In this document: in pieces, positions 1-8,600 of the stretch
Layout: every line of letters starts with the position of its first letter
Position numbering within the stretch: position 1 is the first letter of the stretch
Assembly (NCBI GenBank): GCA_023415595.1
Contig: JAEZJW010000134.1
Location: 1-53,464, forward strand
Direction: 5' to 3'
DNA from: Bacillota bacterium
GTDB taxonomy: Bacteria; Bacillota; Clostridia; Lachnospirales; Lachnospiraceae
Length of the DNA stretch: 53,464 bases
Notes under the pieces: model-generated
What the model saw: the letters and a program-made list of their open reading frames with translations, nothing else
Told to the model about the DNA's origin: nothing
Databases searched by the model: none
Made by a program: the position numbers and the translations under genes

Positions 1-82
1 TGTATTTGTTTGTGAGCTGGCAAAACCCACATTCATTATAACACGGGAGGTTTTTTGCTTGAAGCTAAAGCAATTCGGGACG

Positions 83-110
83 CACCTGCAGAGCAGGTGG
101 TTTATTTTAT
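83..110 (+). terminator. Rho-independent terminator for a gene left of the window
   Basis: CACCTGC / GCAGGTG form a 7-bp stem with an AGA loop, followed by a T-rich run (tttatttta). It would end plus-strand transcription entering from the left edge. A 21-codon ORF (TTG at 59, stop 122-124) with a GGGAGG ribosome site overlaps the hairpin. It is too short and too overlapped by the hairpin to call a gene. Confidence 0.55.
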
Positions 111-120
111 CTGCGATACA

Positions 121-157
121 ATAAAAAGAGGCGGTAACCTTGCGGTTACCGCCTCTT
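121..157 (-). terminator. Rho-independent terminator of hppA
   Basis: A perfect 14-bp stem (126-139 with 144-157) and a 4-base loop lie just past the hppA stop codon. Read on the minus strand, the stem runs into TTTTTATTGT. It faces the plus-strand terminator at 83-110, so the two convergent units are insulated from each other. Confidence 0.9.
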
Positions 158-210
158 CGTCCATTAGGTGAAGCAATCGCTGCTTCAACTGTTATATTAC
201 AGTTTATGGT

Positions 211-2322
211 TTAGAATAATCCCATTAAATTGAACTGCAGGAACAGGGATGCTGCCAGGGATGCTACCAGGGTAACAACCGTGATCTGTGTATTGATGGA
301 AGGACCGGCGGTATCCTTGAAGGGATCACCTACGGTATCACCAACAACTCCTGCCTTATGAGCAACAGAGTTCTTACCGCCCTGATGTCCGGCTTCAATA
401 TACTTCTTGGTATTATCCCACAGACCGCCTGCATTTGACATAAATAATGCAAAGATCAGACCACTGACGATATTACCTGTGATGAAGCCGCCGACAGCCT
501 CAACACCGCCTACAAAACCTACGATTAGGGTTGACAGGATTGCAAGCAAGCCTGCAGGAATTAATTCCTTGATAGCGCCATGAGTAGCGATCTCGATACA
601 TTTATCATATTCAGGGGTTACACCCTTCTTGCCTTCCTTTAATCCAATGATTTCCTTGAACTGGCGATGAATCTCTGCAACCATTCTCTGAGCGTTACGG
701 TCAACACCGAGCATCAGCATAGCGCAGAATACTGGAGGAATTGCTGCACCCACCAGTAGACCGAAGAATACTGTAGGGTTGGTTATATCAAAGCCATTCA
801 CAATTCCGGTTACGCCAAGTGTAGCGGCTGCATCGTTTACCTCGGTAATGAAGGCACCTAACAGAGCGATTACTGTAAGGCCTGCTGCACCAATGGCAAA
901 GCCCTTGGTTACTGCTTTAACAGTATTGCCGGCACTGTCTAAGGAGTCAGTGATCTCAAGAGCCTTCTCGCCTAATTCACCCATCTCAACCAGACCACGG
1001 GCATTATCAACAATAGGACCATAAGCATCATTGGAGATGATCATACCAACGATGGAAAGCATACCAACTGCTGCCATGGAGATACCGAACATACCGTAGC
1101 TAACCTCATTACCTGTCGCCGCACCCAGAGGTGCTACTACATTATAAGCGGCAAGGGCAGAAACACCGATACCGATCATTGCAGGAAGTGCACTGAGAAA
1201 TCCGTAGGAAATACCGGAAATAATCGTAAAGGCAGGACCTGATTCACAGGCCTTAGCAACCTTATGCACCGGAGGCTTGGAATCATCAGTGAAGTAGTCA
1301 CTGGCGATACCAATGATCGTTCCAACAACTAAGCCGATTGCACTTGCTGCCCAAATACGCCATTCAAAATCAAAGAAATAAGTTGCAACTGCAGTTAACG
1401 CGCCATAGATGACGGTCGTCACATATGTATTTGTATTCAGTGCTCTGGTCGGGCTGCCGCCTTCCTTCATATTAGCGGTGAATACACCGATAATGGAAGC
1501 CAGTAAACCGATTGCTGCATAACAGATAACCATACTGATATTCTTCTTCATATCACCGATGGAAGCTGCCATAACCATAGCTGCTGCCATGGAAGCAACG
1601 TTGGAGTCAAATAAATCCGCACCCATACCGGCTACGTCACCAACGTTATCACCTACGTTATCAGCGATAACTGCAGGGTTTCTCGGATCATCCTCGGGAA
1701 TGCCAAGTTCAACCTTACCAACCAGGTCAGCGCTGACATCTGCGGTCTTTGTGAAGATACCGCCGCCTGCCTTAGCAAACAGAGCTAAGGAACTGGCACC
1801 GAAGGAGAAGCCTAATAATGCGGTTGTGTCACCGGTGATCATATAAACCAGTGTTACACCGAGTAAGCTGGAGCCTACTACCGCCATACCCATAACCGCA
1901 CCACCACGGTAGCCGGACATGAAGGAGGGTTTAATTCCCTTGGTTGCTGCTTCAGCAGCCTTAATATTTGCGATTGTTGCAATACTGATACCTACTTTAC
2001 CAGCAATTCCTGAGAATACTGTACCGAATATATAGGATACAGCCATTGTGATGTTATCCACTACATCGCCCTTCCAGATCGGAGAGGGAAGAAATACGAG
2101 GATCAGGATTGCTGCTACAGAACAGAAACGTAACAGAGTCTTATACTCTTTCGCAAGGAAAGTATTTGCGCCGTTTCTGATCAGCTTACCGATTTCTGCT
2201 ATCCTAGCGTTGGAGGACGGCTGTTTCGCTACCCACTGATAGAGCCAGAATGCAGTACCGAAAGCCAATGCGGAAACGACAATTGATGCTACTTGAAAAA
2301 AAGTCAAATTCAAAATGCTCAT
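211..2322 (-). CDS. hppA: Membrane-bound proton-translocating pyrophosphatase
   Basis: An integral membrane pump that hydrolyses pyrophosphate and moves ions out of the cytoplasm, recovering energy from biosynthetic PPi. The protein is about 703 residues, near the family norm, with many hydrophobic helices. The family signature is present: DVSADLVGKVE followed by EDDPRNPAVIADNVGDNVGD. The motif GNTVKAVTKG has Lys where K+-dependent enzymes have Ala (GNTTAA). By the established A/K rule this predicts the K+-independent, H+-pumping subclass. Start: the frame is open to a GTG at 2418, but the only ribosome site (AGGGAG, 2323-2328) directly abuts ATG 2322. A TTG at 2313 has better spacing (9 nt), so the start is 2322 or 2313. 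It is divergent from the decarboxylase genes. Confidence 0.95.
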   Translation of the reverse strand: MSILNLTFFQVASIVVSALAFGTAFWLYQWVAKQPSSNARIAEIGKLIRNGANTFLAKEYKTLLRFCSVAAILILVFLPSPIWKGDVVDNITMAVSYIFGTVFSGIAGKVGISIATIANIKAAEAATKGIKPSFMSGYRGGAVMGMAVVGSSLLGVTLVYMITGDTTALLGFSFGASSLALFAKAGGGIFTKTADVSADLVGKVELGIPEDDPRNPAVIADNVGDNVGDVAGMGADLFDSNVASMAAAMVMAASIGDMKKNISMVICYAAIGLLASIIGVFTANMKEGGSPTRALNTNTYVTTVIYGALTAVATYFFDFEWRIWAASAIGLVVGTIIGIASDYFTDDSKPPVHKVAKACESGPAFTIISGISYGFLSALPAMIGIGVSALAAYNVVAPLGAATGNEVSYGMFGISMAAVGMLSIVGMIISNDAYGPIVDNARGLVEMGELGEKALEITDSLDSAGNTVKAVTKGFAIGAAGLTVIALLGAFITEVNDAAATLGVTGIVNGFDITNPTVFFGLLVGAAIPPVFCAMLMLGVDRNAQRMVAEIHRQFKEIIGLKEGKKGVTPEYDKCIEIATHGAIKELIPAGLLAILSTLIVGFVGGVEAVGGFITGNIVSGLIFALFMSNAGGLWDNTKKYIEAGHQGGKNSVAHKAGVVGDTVGDPFKDTAGPSINTQITVVTLVASLAASLFLQFNLMGLF

Positions 2323-2645
2323 CTCCCTATGATATATTTTTTTAGCTATTTTTAGCCACATCATTGATGTTATCATGTTTAGAAAATTTGTGCAATAGCA
2401 AACTAATCGTTCTTCCACTTATGTCATTATGTATATCCTTCCTATAATATTATTAATAATTTACCATTTTAACTATACATATTGTCTAAATTTTTAATCT
2501 GTTTTTTATTAATTATGACGACACGCCCAGAATTTGTTCCGTGATATTTACTTTATGCAATTTCTGGGAGAATGTGCTGACAAAATAATATAAATAAATC
2601 CCTAATGAACTTACGAACTGCTCAGCAAAAACTTGCGAAACATCA

Positions 2646-2675
2646 TTGACATACCTATCCTTCCTGTACTACAAT
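2646..2675 (+). promoter_or_regulatory. Sigma-A promoter of the decarboxylase beta/gamma pair
   Basis: TTGACA (2646-2651), 18-bp spacer, TACAAT (2670-2675). Transcription would start near 2682, about 50 nt before the beta subunit ATG. The intergenic stretch 2323-2645 is AT-rich and should also hold the hppA promoter on the minus strand. I see no convincing -35/-10 pair for hppA. Confidence 0.7.
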
Positions 2676-2732
2676 AAAACCAATTTGATTTTATTTTTTC
2701 AAATATTTATACATGCTAAGGAGGACGTTATT

Positions 2733-3854
2733 ATGGATTTTTTATTGTCAGGTATCATGGACATTACTTGGCAGCAATGTATCATGTATGTAATCGGCTT
2801 TGTATTAATCTGGCTTGCAATCGGTAAGGGTCTGGAACCTTCCCTGCTGCTTCCTATGGGTCTGGGTGCGATTCTGGTTAACATACCCGGAACCGGAGTG
2901 TTAGGCCATGATGGTATTATCGAATGGTTATTCAATACTGGCATTCAGGCCTCCGAAGCATTACCGATCCTGTTATTCATCGGTATCGGAGCTATGATTG
3001 ACTTCGGTCCCCTGCTCTCTAACCCGAAGATGTTCCTGTTCGGCGCAGCAGCCCAGTTCGGTATCTTCGCAACAATTACAATTGCAGTTCTGCTTGGCTT
3101 CGAATTAAAAGATGCAGCTTCCATCGGTATCATCGGTGCAGCAGACGGTCCTACCTCCATTCTGGTAGCTAATATATTGAAATCCGATTTTATGGGTCCG
3201 ATTGCCGTGGCGGCCTATTCCTACATGGCCCTGGTTCCTATCGTACAGCCCCTTGCAATTAAAGCTGTTACCACCAAGAAGGAACGTCTGATCCGCATGG
3301 AGTATAATCCGAAATCCGTTACCAAGACGACAAGGATTCTGTTCCCGATCATCGTAACCTTTATTGCCGGTATCATTGCTCCGAAGTCCGTTGCATTGGT
3401 AGGCTTCCTGATGTTCGGTAACCTGATCAGGGAATGCGGTGTCTTAAATTCTCTGTCCGATACAGCGCAGAATGTTCTTCCCAATCTGGTTACCCTATTA
3501 CTTGGTATTACAATTTCCTTCAAGATGACTGCGGATGTCTTCATCACCTGGGACGTCCTGAAGATCATGGGCTTAGGTCTTGCTGCTTTCATATTTGATA
3601 CCATTGGCGGTGTCTTATTCGCCAAGCTCCTGAATCTGTTCCTTCCGAAGGGCAAGAAGATCAATCCCATGGTTGGAGCTGCAGGTATCTCGGCATTCCC
3701 CATGTCAGCCCGTGTGGTACAGAAGATGGGTCTGAAGGAGGATCCCTCCAACCACCTGCTGATGCATGCCATCAGTGCGAACGTATCCGGTCAGATCGGT
3801 TCCGTTGTCGCAGGCGGTGTTGTAATCAAGTTATTACTGGACATCCTGGGCTAA
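2733..3854 (+). CDS. Na+-transporting carboxylic acid decarboxylase, beta subunit
   Basis: The membrane subunit of a biotin-dependent decarboxylase (oxaloacetate, methylmalonyl-CoA or glutaconyl-CoA type) that couples decarboxylation to Na+ export. It has 373 residues, the usual length. Key features are the GAADGPTS motif near residue 140, which carries the Na+-site Asp of OadB, and NPMVGAAGISAFPMSAR near the C-terminus. In the latter, N, G, S and R have the same spacing as N373, G377, S382 and R389 of Klebsiella OadB. The start is set by AAGGAGG at 2718-2724, 8 bases before ATG 2733; the frame is open further upstream but has no ribosome site there. A gamma-like small subunit follows. The alpha and biotin-carrier subunits are not in this window, so the substrate cannot be told. 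Confidence 0.92.
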   Translation: MDFLLSGIMDITWQQCIMYVIGFVLIWLAIGKGLEPSLLLPMGLGAILVNIPGTGVLGHDGIIEWLFNTGIQASEALPILLFIGIGAMIDFGPLLSNPKMFLFGAAAQFGIFATITIAVLLGFELKDAASIGIIGAADGPTSILVANILKSDFMGPIAVAAYSYMALVPIVQPLAIKAVTTKKERLIRMEYNPKSVTKTTRILFPIIVTFIAGIIAPKSVALVGFLMFGNLIRECGVLNSLSDTAQNVLPNLVTLLLGITISFKMTADVFITWDVLKIMGLGLAAFIFDTIGGVLFAKLLNLFLPKGKKINPMVGAAGISAFPMSARVVQKMGLKEDPSNHLLMHAISANVSGQIGSVVAGGVVIKLLLDILG

Positions 3855-3930
3855 TTTCCCGGATCCGACCATCTGATGCAGGGATCAGAATTTGAAACAT
3901 ATCAAGTCCCGGAATAAGAAAGGAGTCATT

Positions 3931-4092
3931 ATGAGAGCTTTAATGAACCAGAATTTTATAACTTCTCTTGAAATAATGGGAAAAGGAATGCTCAGTATCT
4001 TTGTGGTCATTCTCTTACTTACTTTTATCGTAACCGTTTTAGCTAAGATAACTGGCAGAAAGAAGAAAGAGGAAGCCGGAGACGAGGCATAA
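3931..4092 (+). CDS. Small gamma-like subunit of the Na+-pump decarboxylase
   Basis: A 53-residue protein with one membrane helix (about residues 12-36) and a basic then acidic cytoplasmic tail (GRKKKEEAGDEA). This is the layout of OadG/MmdE-type subunits, which help assemble the decarboxylase complex. Sequence in this family is poorly conserved, so the call rests on layout and position: 76 bp after the beta subunit on the same strand, before a shared terminator. The start is ATG 3931 with AAAGGAG upstream. An in-frame ATG at 3892 lacks a ribosome site. Confidence 0.65.
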   Translation: MRALMNQNFITSLEIMGKGMLSIFVVILLLTFIVTVLAKITGRKKKEEAGDEA

Positions 4093-4171
4093 TCTTAAGA
4101 ACACAGGCATTTCAAAATCAAAGTATAGAGACAAGATGAATCGGCAGGCCGGTTCACTATCATGAATAACA

Positions 4172-4208
4172 GGGAGGCAGGGTGATGATATCACCTGCCT
4201 CCTTTATT
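4172..4208 (+). terminator. Rho-independent terminator after the decarboxylase pair
   Basis: GGAGGCAGG(G)TGAT pairs with ATCACCTGCCTCC around a 3-base loop with one bulged G, followed by TTTATTATTA. It separates the plus-strand unit from the convergent ABC-F gene. Confidence 0.85.
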
Positions 4209-4256
4209 ATTATACAATGTTAAAACAAATAAGAGCTTGGTTCCTTTCCTAGGCAT

Positions 4257-6197
4257 TTATGCCAAACTCTCCATGGTCCTCTCCCATTCCTCATATGCAT
4301 CAGTAAGCCTTACTTCCAGTAACGTAAGCTTCTCATAAACCTCCTTCAGAACTTCCGAATCCGTACTATTCTGTTCCATACGTTCCTCCAAAAGCTTCTT
4401 CTGTGCTTCCAGCTCCCCTATCTCCGCCTCCAGCTGCCCCGGAAGCTTCGTGTTCCCTGATCCGGTTTTGAGCTGCTGCTCCTTCCTGTTTTTAACGGAG
4501 CCTGCTGATACAGTAGGACTAACTGAGGTCTTCGCCGGTCTGTCGGAGGGCACTTCCGTTCCCAGAACCCGGTTAGCAGCCTTCTTAACCTCCTCCTGAT
4601 AATACGTATAATCCCCTTCATATACCTGAATGCTCCCATCTTCAAGAGTAAGAATTCTATCCGCCACCTTATTGATAAAATACCGGTCATGGGAAACGAA
4701 CAGGAGCGTACCCGTAAAATTCATCAGTGTTTCCTCCAGTACCTCTCTGGAATCGATGTCCAGATGGTTCGTAGGCTCATCCAGGATCAGGAGGTTAGCT
4801 CCTTCATAGGTTAAGGAGCATAGCTTCAGCCTGCTCTTCTCACCACCGGACAGGAATTTGATCTTCTTATTCACGTCCTCTTTCAGGAACAGCACCTTCG
4901 CCAGGAGGGACCTGGCTTCTCCGGTCGTAATATTATGAAGTCTGGAGAAATAGTCAAGGATAGTCTGCTCCTCGTCTTCAAAAACCACATTCTGGGGCAA
5001 ATAACCGATACTTACCTGTGCTCCGGTCCTTATCTCCCCCCGGTCAGCCGTAAGTTCTCCCACCACAAGTTTTAGGAAGGTGCTTTTTCCGCAGCCATTC
5101 CTACCAAGGATACAGGCGCTGTCCTGATAGAACAGGGTAAAGCCGATCTCCTTCAGAAGCTCCTTCGTTCCGAAGCTTATTCCTACCCCCTCCGCCTCAA
5201 GAACCAGCTTACCTGTCCTTCCTGTCACCTTCTGGTTTAAACGGATTTTACGGTTCTCCGCAACAGGCTTGACCGGGGTATCCAGCTTCTCTAACCGCTT
5301 CTCCAGCTCCTTAGCCCGCTTGAACATCTTCTCACTGTCCCGCATCTCGCCCCAGATCCGGTACCTGGCAATCTGCTCCTCCATCCTGTCAATCTTTCTC
5401 TGTTCATTCTGGTAATTCTTAAGGTCAATTAAAAATCTGCGCTCCGTTTCCTCCACATACCAGCTGTAATTTCCCTGGTAAAGATCCGCATGGTCCGGAA
5501 AAAGTTCAATTATTCTGTTCACCACGGCATCCAGGAAGTATCTGTCATGGGAAATCACCAATACCGTTCCCTTATATTCCTTTAAAAAGCTCTCCAGCCA
5601 TTCCACCGCCGCCAGGTCCAGATGGTTGCTGGGCTCATCCAGCAGCAGGATATCAGGCTCCTCCAGTAAGATTTTCGCCAGGATCACCCTGGTCTTCTCT
5701 CCCCCGCTCAGACTGTCAAAGGGCAGCTTCTGCATTGCCTCACTGATCAGAAGGCCTTCCGTGGTCTTATTAAGCCTGGTTTCCGTCTCATAGCCCCCCG
5801 CTGCCTCATATTGGCCGGTCAGCTTGCCATAGAGCTCCAGCGCCCTGTTAAGCGCCTCTCCTTCTAAGTCACCGAACTGCTTCTCAAGCTCCCTCAGCTT
5901 ATGCTTCAACCGGTAAAGCTCCTCAAAGGCTACTTCCAGCACTTCAAGAACAGTGGTCCCCTCCTCAAATTCGGGAATCTGGTTCAGATACCCCATCCGG
6001 GCTCCTTTCCTGATACTGATTTCTCCCGACTGATATTCCTCAATTCCCATAAGGATTTTGAATACCGTAGTCTTGCCGCAGCCGTTCTGCCCAATTAGAC
6101 CGACTCTTTCTCCGGTTTTTAAATCAAAGGAAATTTCCTTTAATATTTGGTTTGCACCATAGTATTTGTTTAAATTATGAATACTTAATTCAATCAT
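4257..6197 (-). CDS. ABC-F family ATPase (ribosome-associated)
   Basis: A soluble tandem-ATPase protein of the ABC-F family, 646 residues with no membrane segment. Such proteins bind the ribosomal E site and act as translation factors or antibiotic-resistance factors. The first ATPase has Walker A GQNGCGKTT (36-44), signature LSGGEKTR and Walker B ILLLDEPSNHLD. The second has GRNGCGKST, LSGGEKSR and LLILDEPTNHLD. An inter-domain linker lies between them (about 240-320). The C-terminal 100 residues are charged and predicted coiled coil, as in the Uup/YfmR/YdiF groups. ATG 6197 has GAGG 7 bases upstream. The long leader with an upstream ORF (see 6225-6498) suggests regulated expression, as known for resistance-type ABC-F genes. 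Which subgroup it belongs to cannot be settled by eye. Confidence 0.92.
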   Translation of the reverse strand: MIELSIHNLNKYYGANQILKEISFDLKTGERVGLIGQNGCGKTTVFKILMGIEEYQSGEISIRKGARMGYLNQIPEFEEGTTVLEVLEVAFEELYRLKHKLRELEKQFGDLEGEALNRALELYGKLTGQYEAAGGYETETRLNKTTEGLLISEAMQKLPFDSLSGGEKTRVILAKILLEEPDILLLDEPSNHLDLAAVEWLESFLKEYKGTVLVISHDRYFLDAVVNRIIELFPDHADLYQGNYSWYVEETERRFLIDLKNYQNEQRKIDRMEEQIARYRIWGEMRDSEKMFKRAKELEKRLEKLDTPVKPVAENRKIRLNQKVTGRTGKLVLEAEGVGISFGTKELLKEIGFTLFYQDSACILGRNGCGKSTFLKLVVGELTADRGEIRTGAQVSIGYLPQNVVFEDEEQTILDYFSRLHNITTGEARSLLAKVLFLKEDVNKKIKFLSGGEKSRLKLCSLTYEGANLLILDEPTNHLDIDSREVLEETLMNFTGTLLFVSHDRYFINKVADRILTLEDGSIQVYEGDYTYYQEEVKKAANRVLGTEVPSDRPAKTSVSPTVSAGSVKNRKEQQLKTGSGNTKLPGQLEAEIGELEAQKKLLEERMEQNSTDSEVLKEVYEKLTLLEVRLTDAYEEWERTMESLA

Positions 6198-6224
6198 TTT
6201 TCTACCTCACTTTTATACGTAAAG

Positions 6225-6250
6225 AACCCAAGGCCAATAAGCCTTGGGTT
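6225..6250 (-). promoter_or_regulatory. Hairpin in the ABC-F leader
   Basis: AACCCAAGGC / GCCTTGGGTT make a perfect 10-bp stem with a 6-base loop. It sits between the upstream ORF stop (6308) and the ABC-F ribosome site (about 6205-6208). The stretch after it on the minus strand (CTTTACG) is only weakly T-rich, so it may be a translational or weak transcriptional attenuator rather than a full terminator. A second, weaker pairing (TTATCAG 6273-6279 with CTGATAA 6292-6298) lies between the ORF and this hairpin. Confidence 0.65.
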
Positions 6251-6307
6251 CATAAAATCATTATCATTCTGATTATCAGTTTTATTTTCTTCTGATAAAG
6301 AGAGTAA

Positions 6308-6436
6308 TCATGAATGTACCAATATACTTATAGGGTCATCTGTTGATTCTTTAATTTTGGGCGTAGTTATCCCGTTAACGCCGTAAATTGCTGTCATAAC
6401 AGATTCAAATTTAACCCATCTAAGTGTATTTGACAT
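6308..6436 (-). CDS. 42-residue upstream ORF in the ABC-F leader
   Basis: A short ORF with its own ribosome site (AAAGGGA about 6 bases before ATG 6436), ending in TGA at 6308-6310. It lies inside a roughly 265-nt leader whose promoter is at 6470-6498. The peptide begins MSNTLRWVKFESV and matches no family I recognise. Its place between promoter and hairpin is that of a leader peptide whose translation senses ribosome stalling. A small independent protein is the alternative. Confidence 0.5.
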   Translation of the reverse strand: MSNTLRWVKFESVMTAIYGVNGITTPKIKESTDDPISILVHS

Positions 6437-6469
6437 GATAATCCCTTTCATCTTCTTAAATCTTAATAT

Positions 6470-6498
6470 ATCATATGTTAAAATATAACTAATGTCAA
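6470..6498 (-). promoter_or_regulatory. Sigma-A promoter of the ABC-F leader transcript
   Basis: On the minus strand TTGACA (6498-6493), 17-bp spacer, TATGAT (6475-6470): a near-consensus promoter. The start point is predicted near 6463, about 27 nt before the upstream ORF and 265 nt before the ABC-F gene. The rest of the gap up to the XRE gene stop at 6564 shows nothing else. Confidence 0.75.
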
Positions 6499-6563
6499 GG
6501 TTCTTTTCCGAATAAACATCGAGTTAACTATTTCGCTCTATTCCAACCTGATGCCTCCCGGGG

Positions 6564-7331
6564 CTAGAATAAATTTCCGAACAGGGACAATATCCTCAAA
6601 ATCGGTTCCCAGATCTTCGGGTGATGCAGCAGTATAAAATCCCTAATCTGATTACCGGTTACTGATTCGGTAATTTTAAGTATATGATCCCCGCTTACCT
6701 TAGCGCCGATTGCAGTCTTGCCGGAGGCTGAACCACCCACCGCTATCTGGGAAGCAACAGACATGCCTCCTATAGAATATACCCCAAATGCAAAGCCGCC
6801 TACCGCCAATATGCCGATCGCCAGGCCGCCAAAGGCAAATAAGCCGATGGCACATCCGGCCAAAGCCAGAAGACCCAGGCTAAAGCCTCCAAGACAGATA
6901 CCTCCCAGGGCAACCCCGCCGAAGCTGAGCACACCGATGGAGATATTCCCGATCGCTATGATCCCCTTTGCCACCCTGGGACCGTAGCCGTAACGGATAT
7001 GAATCAAAGGAATACCAAAGACCGTCCTCTTGCTTTTATATTCAAATTCTCCAAAATATCTTGGTACATAGACCGGCTGATACTGTACCGCCGGAGTATC
7101 CTTGACCCCTGCCTGAGACTCCTGCCCGGGTTCGATTTCTTCCTTAACCAGATAATCTACTGTTATACCGAACAGATCAGCCAGGGTGATCAGCTTATTC
7201 AGCTCCGGCATGGACTGGCCGGCCTCCCATTTACTCACTGACTGTCGGGATACCTTTAACAGGTCAGCCAGCTGCTCCTGAGAGTAACCCTTCTCTCTGC
7301 GTAATTGAACCAGTTTATCACAAAATTTCAT
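6564..7331 (-). CDS. XRE-family regulator with a glycine-rich hydrophobic repeat tail
   Basis: 255 residues. Residues 5-60 form a Cro/C1-type helix-turn-helix (YSQEQLADLLKVSRQSVSKWE). After a linker to about residue 125 comes a roughly 75-residue block of short hydrophobic units each ending in a glycine pair or single glycine (for example SFGGVALGGICLGGFSLG). This reads as tightly packed membrane hairpins or a repetitive beta fold. The C-terminal 40 residues are soluble. A DNA-binding head on a repetitive, possibly membrane-bound tail suggests a membrane-tethered regulator; the targets are unknown. ATG 7331 has GGAGGTGG upstream. It lies 93 bp downstream of the protease 3' fragment on the same strand. 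Confidence 0.8.
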   Translation of the reverse strand: MKFCDKLVQLRREKGYSQEQLADLLKVSRQSVSKWEAGQSMPELNKLITLADLFGITVDYLVKEEIEPGQESQAGVKDTPAVQYQPVYVPRYFGEFEYKSKRTVFGIPLIHIRYGYGPRVAKGIIAIGNISIGVLSFGGVALGGICLGGFSLGLLALAGCAIGLFAFGGLAIGILAVGGFAFGVYSIGGMSVASQIAVGGSASGKTAIGAKVSGDHILKITESVTGNQIRDFILLHHPKIWEPILRILSLFGNLF

Positions 7332-7423
7332 ACTTCCACCTCCAGGACCTAATCATACCAAAGATGGAGGCTAAAAGCAATAAACCGACGCCTTGCAATT
7401 TGTCAACTGACAGTTGCATATGG

Positions 7424-8568
7424 TCAGGAAAGCATAAAATTGAAGGAATTCTCCAAGCATAGGGCACCATAGCCTAAGGTCCGGTTCGGATAGTTACTCT
7501 CAATCCTCAGCTGCCTGCAGCCGTTGATCAGGATGGCCTTCAGCTTCTCTCCGTAGAGATAGGGATCATTCCCCTGAACAATCCCCCACTCCATTAACAG
7601 TGCTGCACTGCCTGTCACAAAGGGAGTCGCCATGGAGGTTCCGGAACGGACGGTATAGCCACCGCCCGGTGCGCAGGAATTAATATCCACTCCCGGAGCC
7701 ACCAGATCCGGCTTTATCTCGTTATCTCTGGTGAATCCTCTTCCGGAAAAGGGTGCGTAGCTGTTCGTATAGGCATTATAAGCTCCCACGGTTACTGCAC
7801 GGTATGCACTGGACGGAACTGTCAGTGTCGTGAATTCGGAGGATAAGAGGAAGCGGGTGTTCTCATTTTTCAAGCCTCCCGCAGGTAGCCACATATCATA
7901 ATTTCCGACTATAATTCTCCTGGGGACCAGCTCAAATCTCCAGATCCCTGCATTGATATAGGTGCCTGTGGGGATGAATTCGATATAGATCTCCTGCTGC
8001 GGATTATAGGGCACGGGCTCTCCGTAATACAGCAGAAGCTCCGTCTGGGCAATCCGAAATTGCTGGGTTCCGAGGATGGACGGAATCGGACCCACACGGG
8101 TCCCGTTCGGAGCCGTGATCGTTAGATCAAAATGATCGTAATAATTCTTCCAGATCTGAATATTCATCGAGAATTCAAAATCACTAATGGCAAGATCCAC
8201 AATGGCATTGGTTCCCATGCGGAGGATGCCCTGTGCATGGTTCCCGGTCGCCCCTTCATTACCCGTGCCGATGATAATGTTTGTACGGCCCATATCCGCC
8301 ACATCATTGATAAAGCTCTCCAACAGAGATCTTCCGGTATGAGAACCATAGTTGTTACCGAAGCTGACGTTGACGGCCAGGGGACGTCTTAAGGCAATTG
8401 CCTCACGGAGGACAAATTCCAGACCCTGCATCAGCTGAGTTGTTCTGGGAAAGGAATTCCCGACAGAAGTCCCGAGCTTTACGATCAGCAGTTCACTGCG
8501 GGATGCAACACCGCGGAATTCTCCGCTGCTTGCCCTGCCATTTCCGGCGGCAATACCGGCCACATGGG
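7424..8568 (-). pseudogene. Csp-like S8 subtilase, 3' part (interrupted by the element)
   Basis: The C-terminal two thirds of a subtilisin-family serine protease. From the junction it reads HVAGIAAGNG, includes a long inserted beta-rich region (about 100 residues around IWKNYYDHFDLTITAPNGT) typical of the jelly-roll insert of Csp germination proteases, and carries the catalytic Ser in GTSMATP. The Asp and His of the triad are absent here and lie in the 5' part at 35213-35815. The frame stays open to 8653, but residues upstream of the junction are encoded by element DNA and have no ribosome site. Joining at the 8-bp core restores GHGTH|VAGIAAG in frame, giving 201 + 378 = 579 residues. In the unexcised state no active enzyme can be made. 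It is typed as pseudogene only because it is split; it may be conditionally repaired. Confidence 0.93.
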
Positions 8569-8587
8569 CTTGGTGTTTGAAAAATAC
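8561..8587. other. Left attachment site of the 26.65-kb element
   Basis: The core direct repeat CACATGGG (8561-8568) is shared with 35213-35220. Two bases later comes the arm TGGTGTTTGAAAAATAC (8571-8587), the inverted partner of 35196-35212 with one mismatch. The recombinase stop codon is 13 bp inside. Host protease sequence ends and element sequence begins here. Confidence 0.9.
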
Positions 8588-8600
8588 AGCTTTTATGTAA

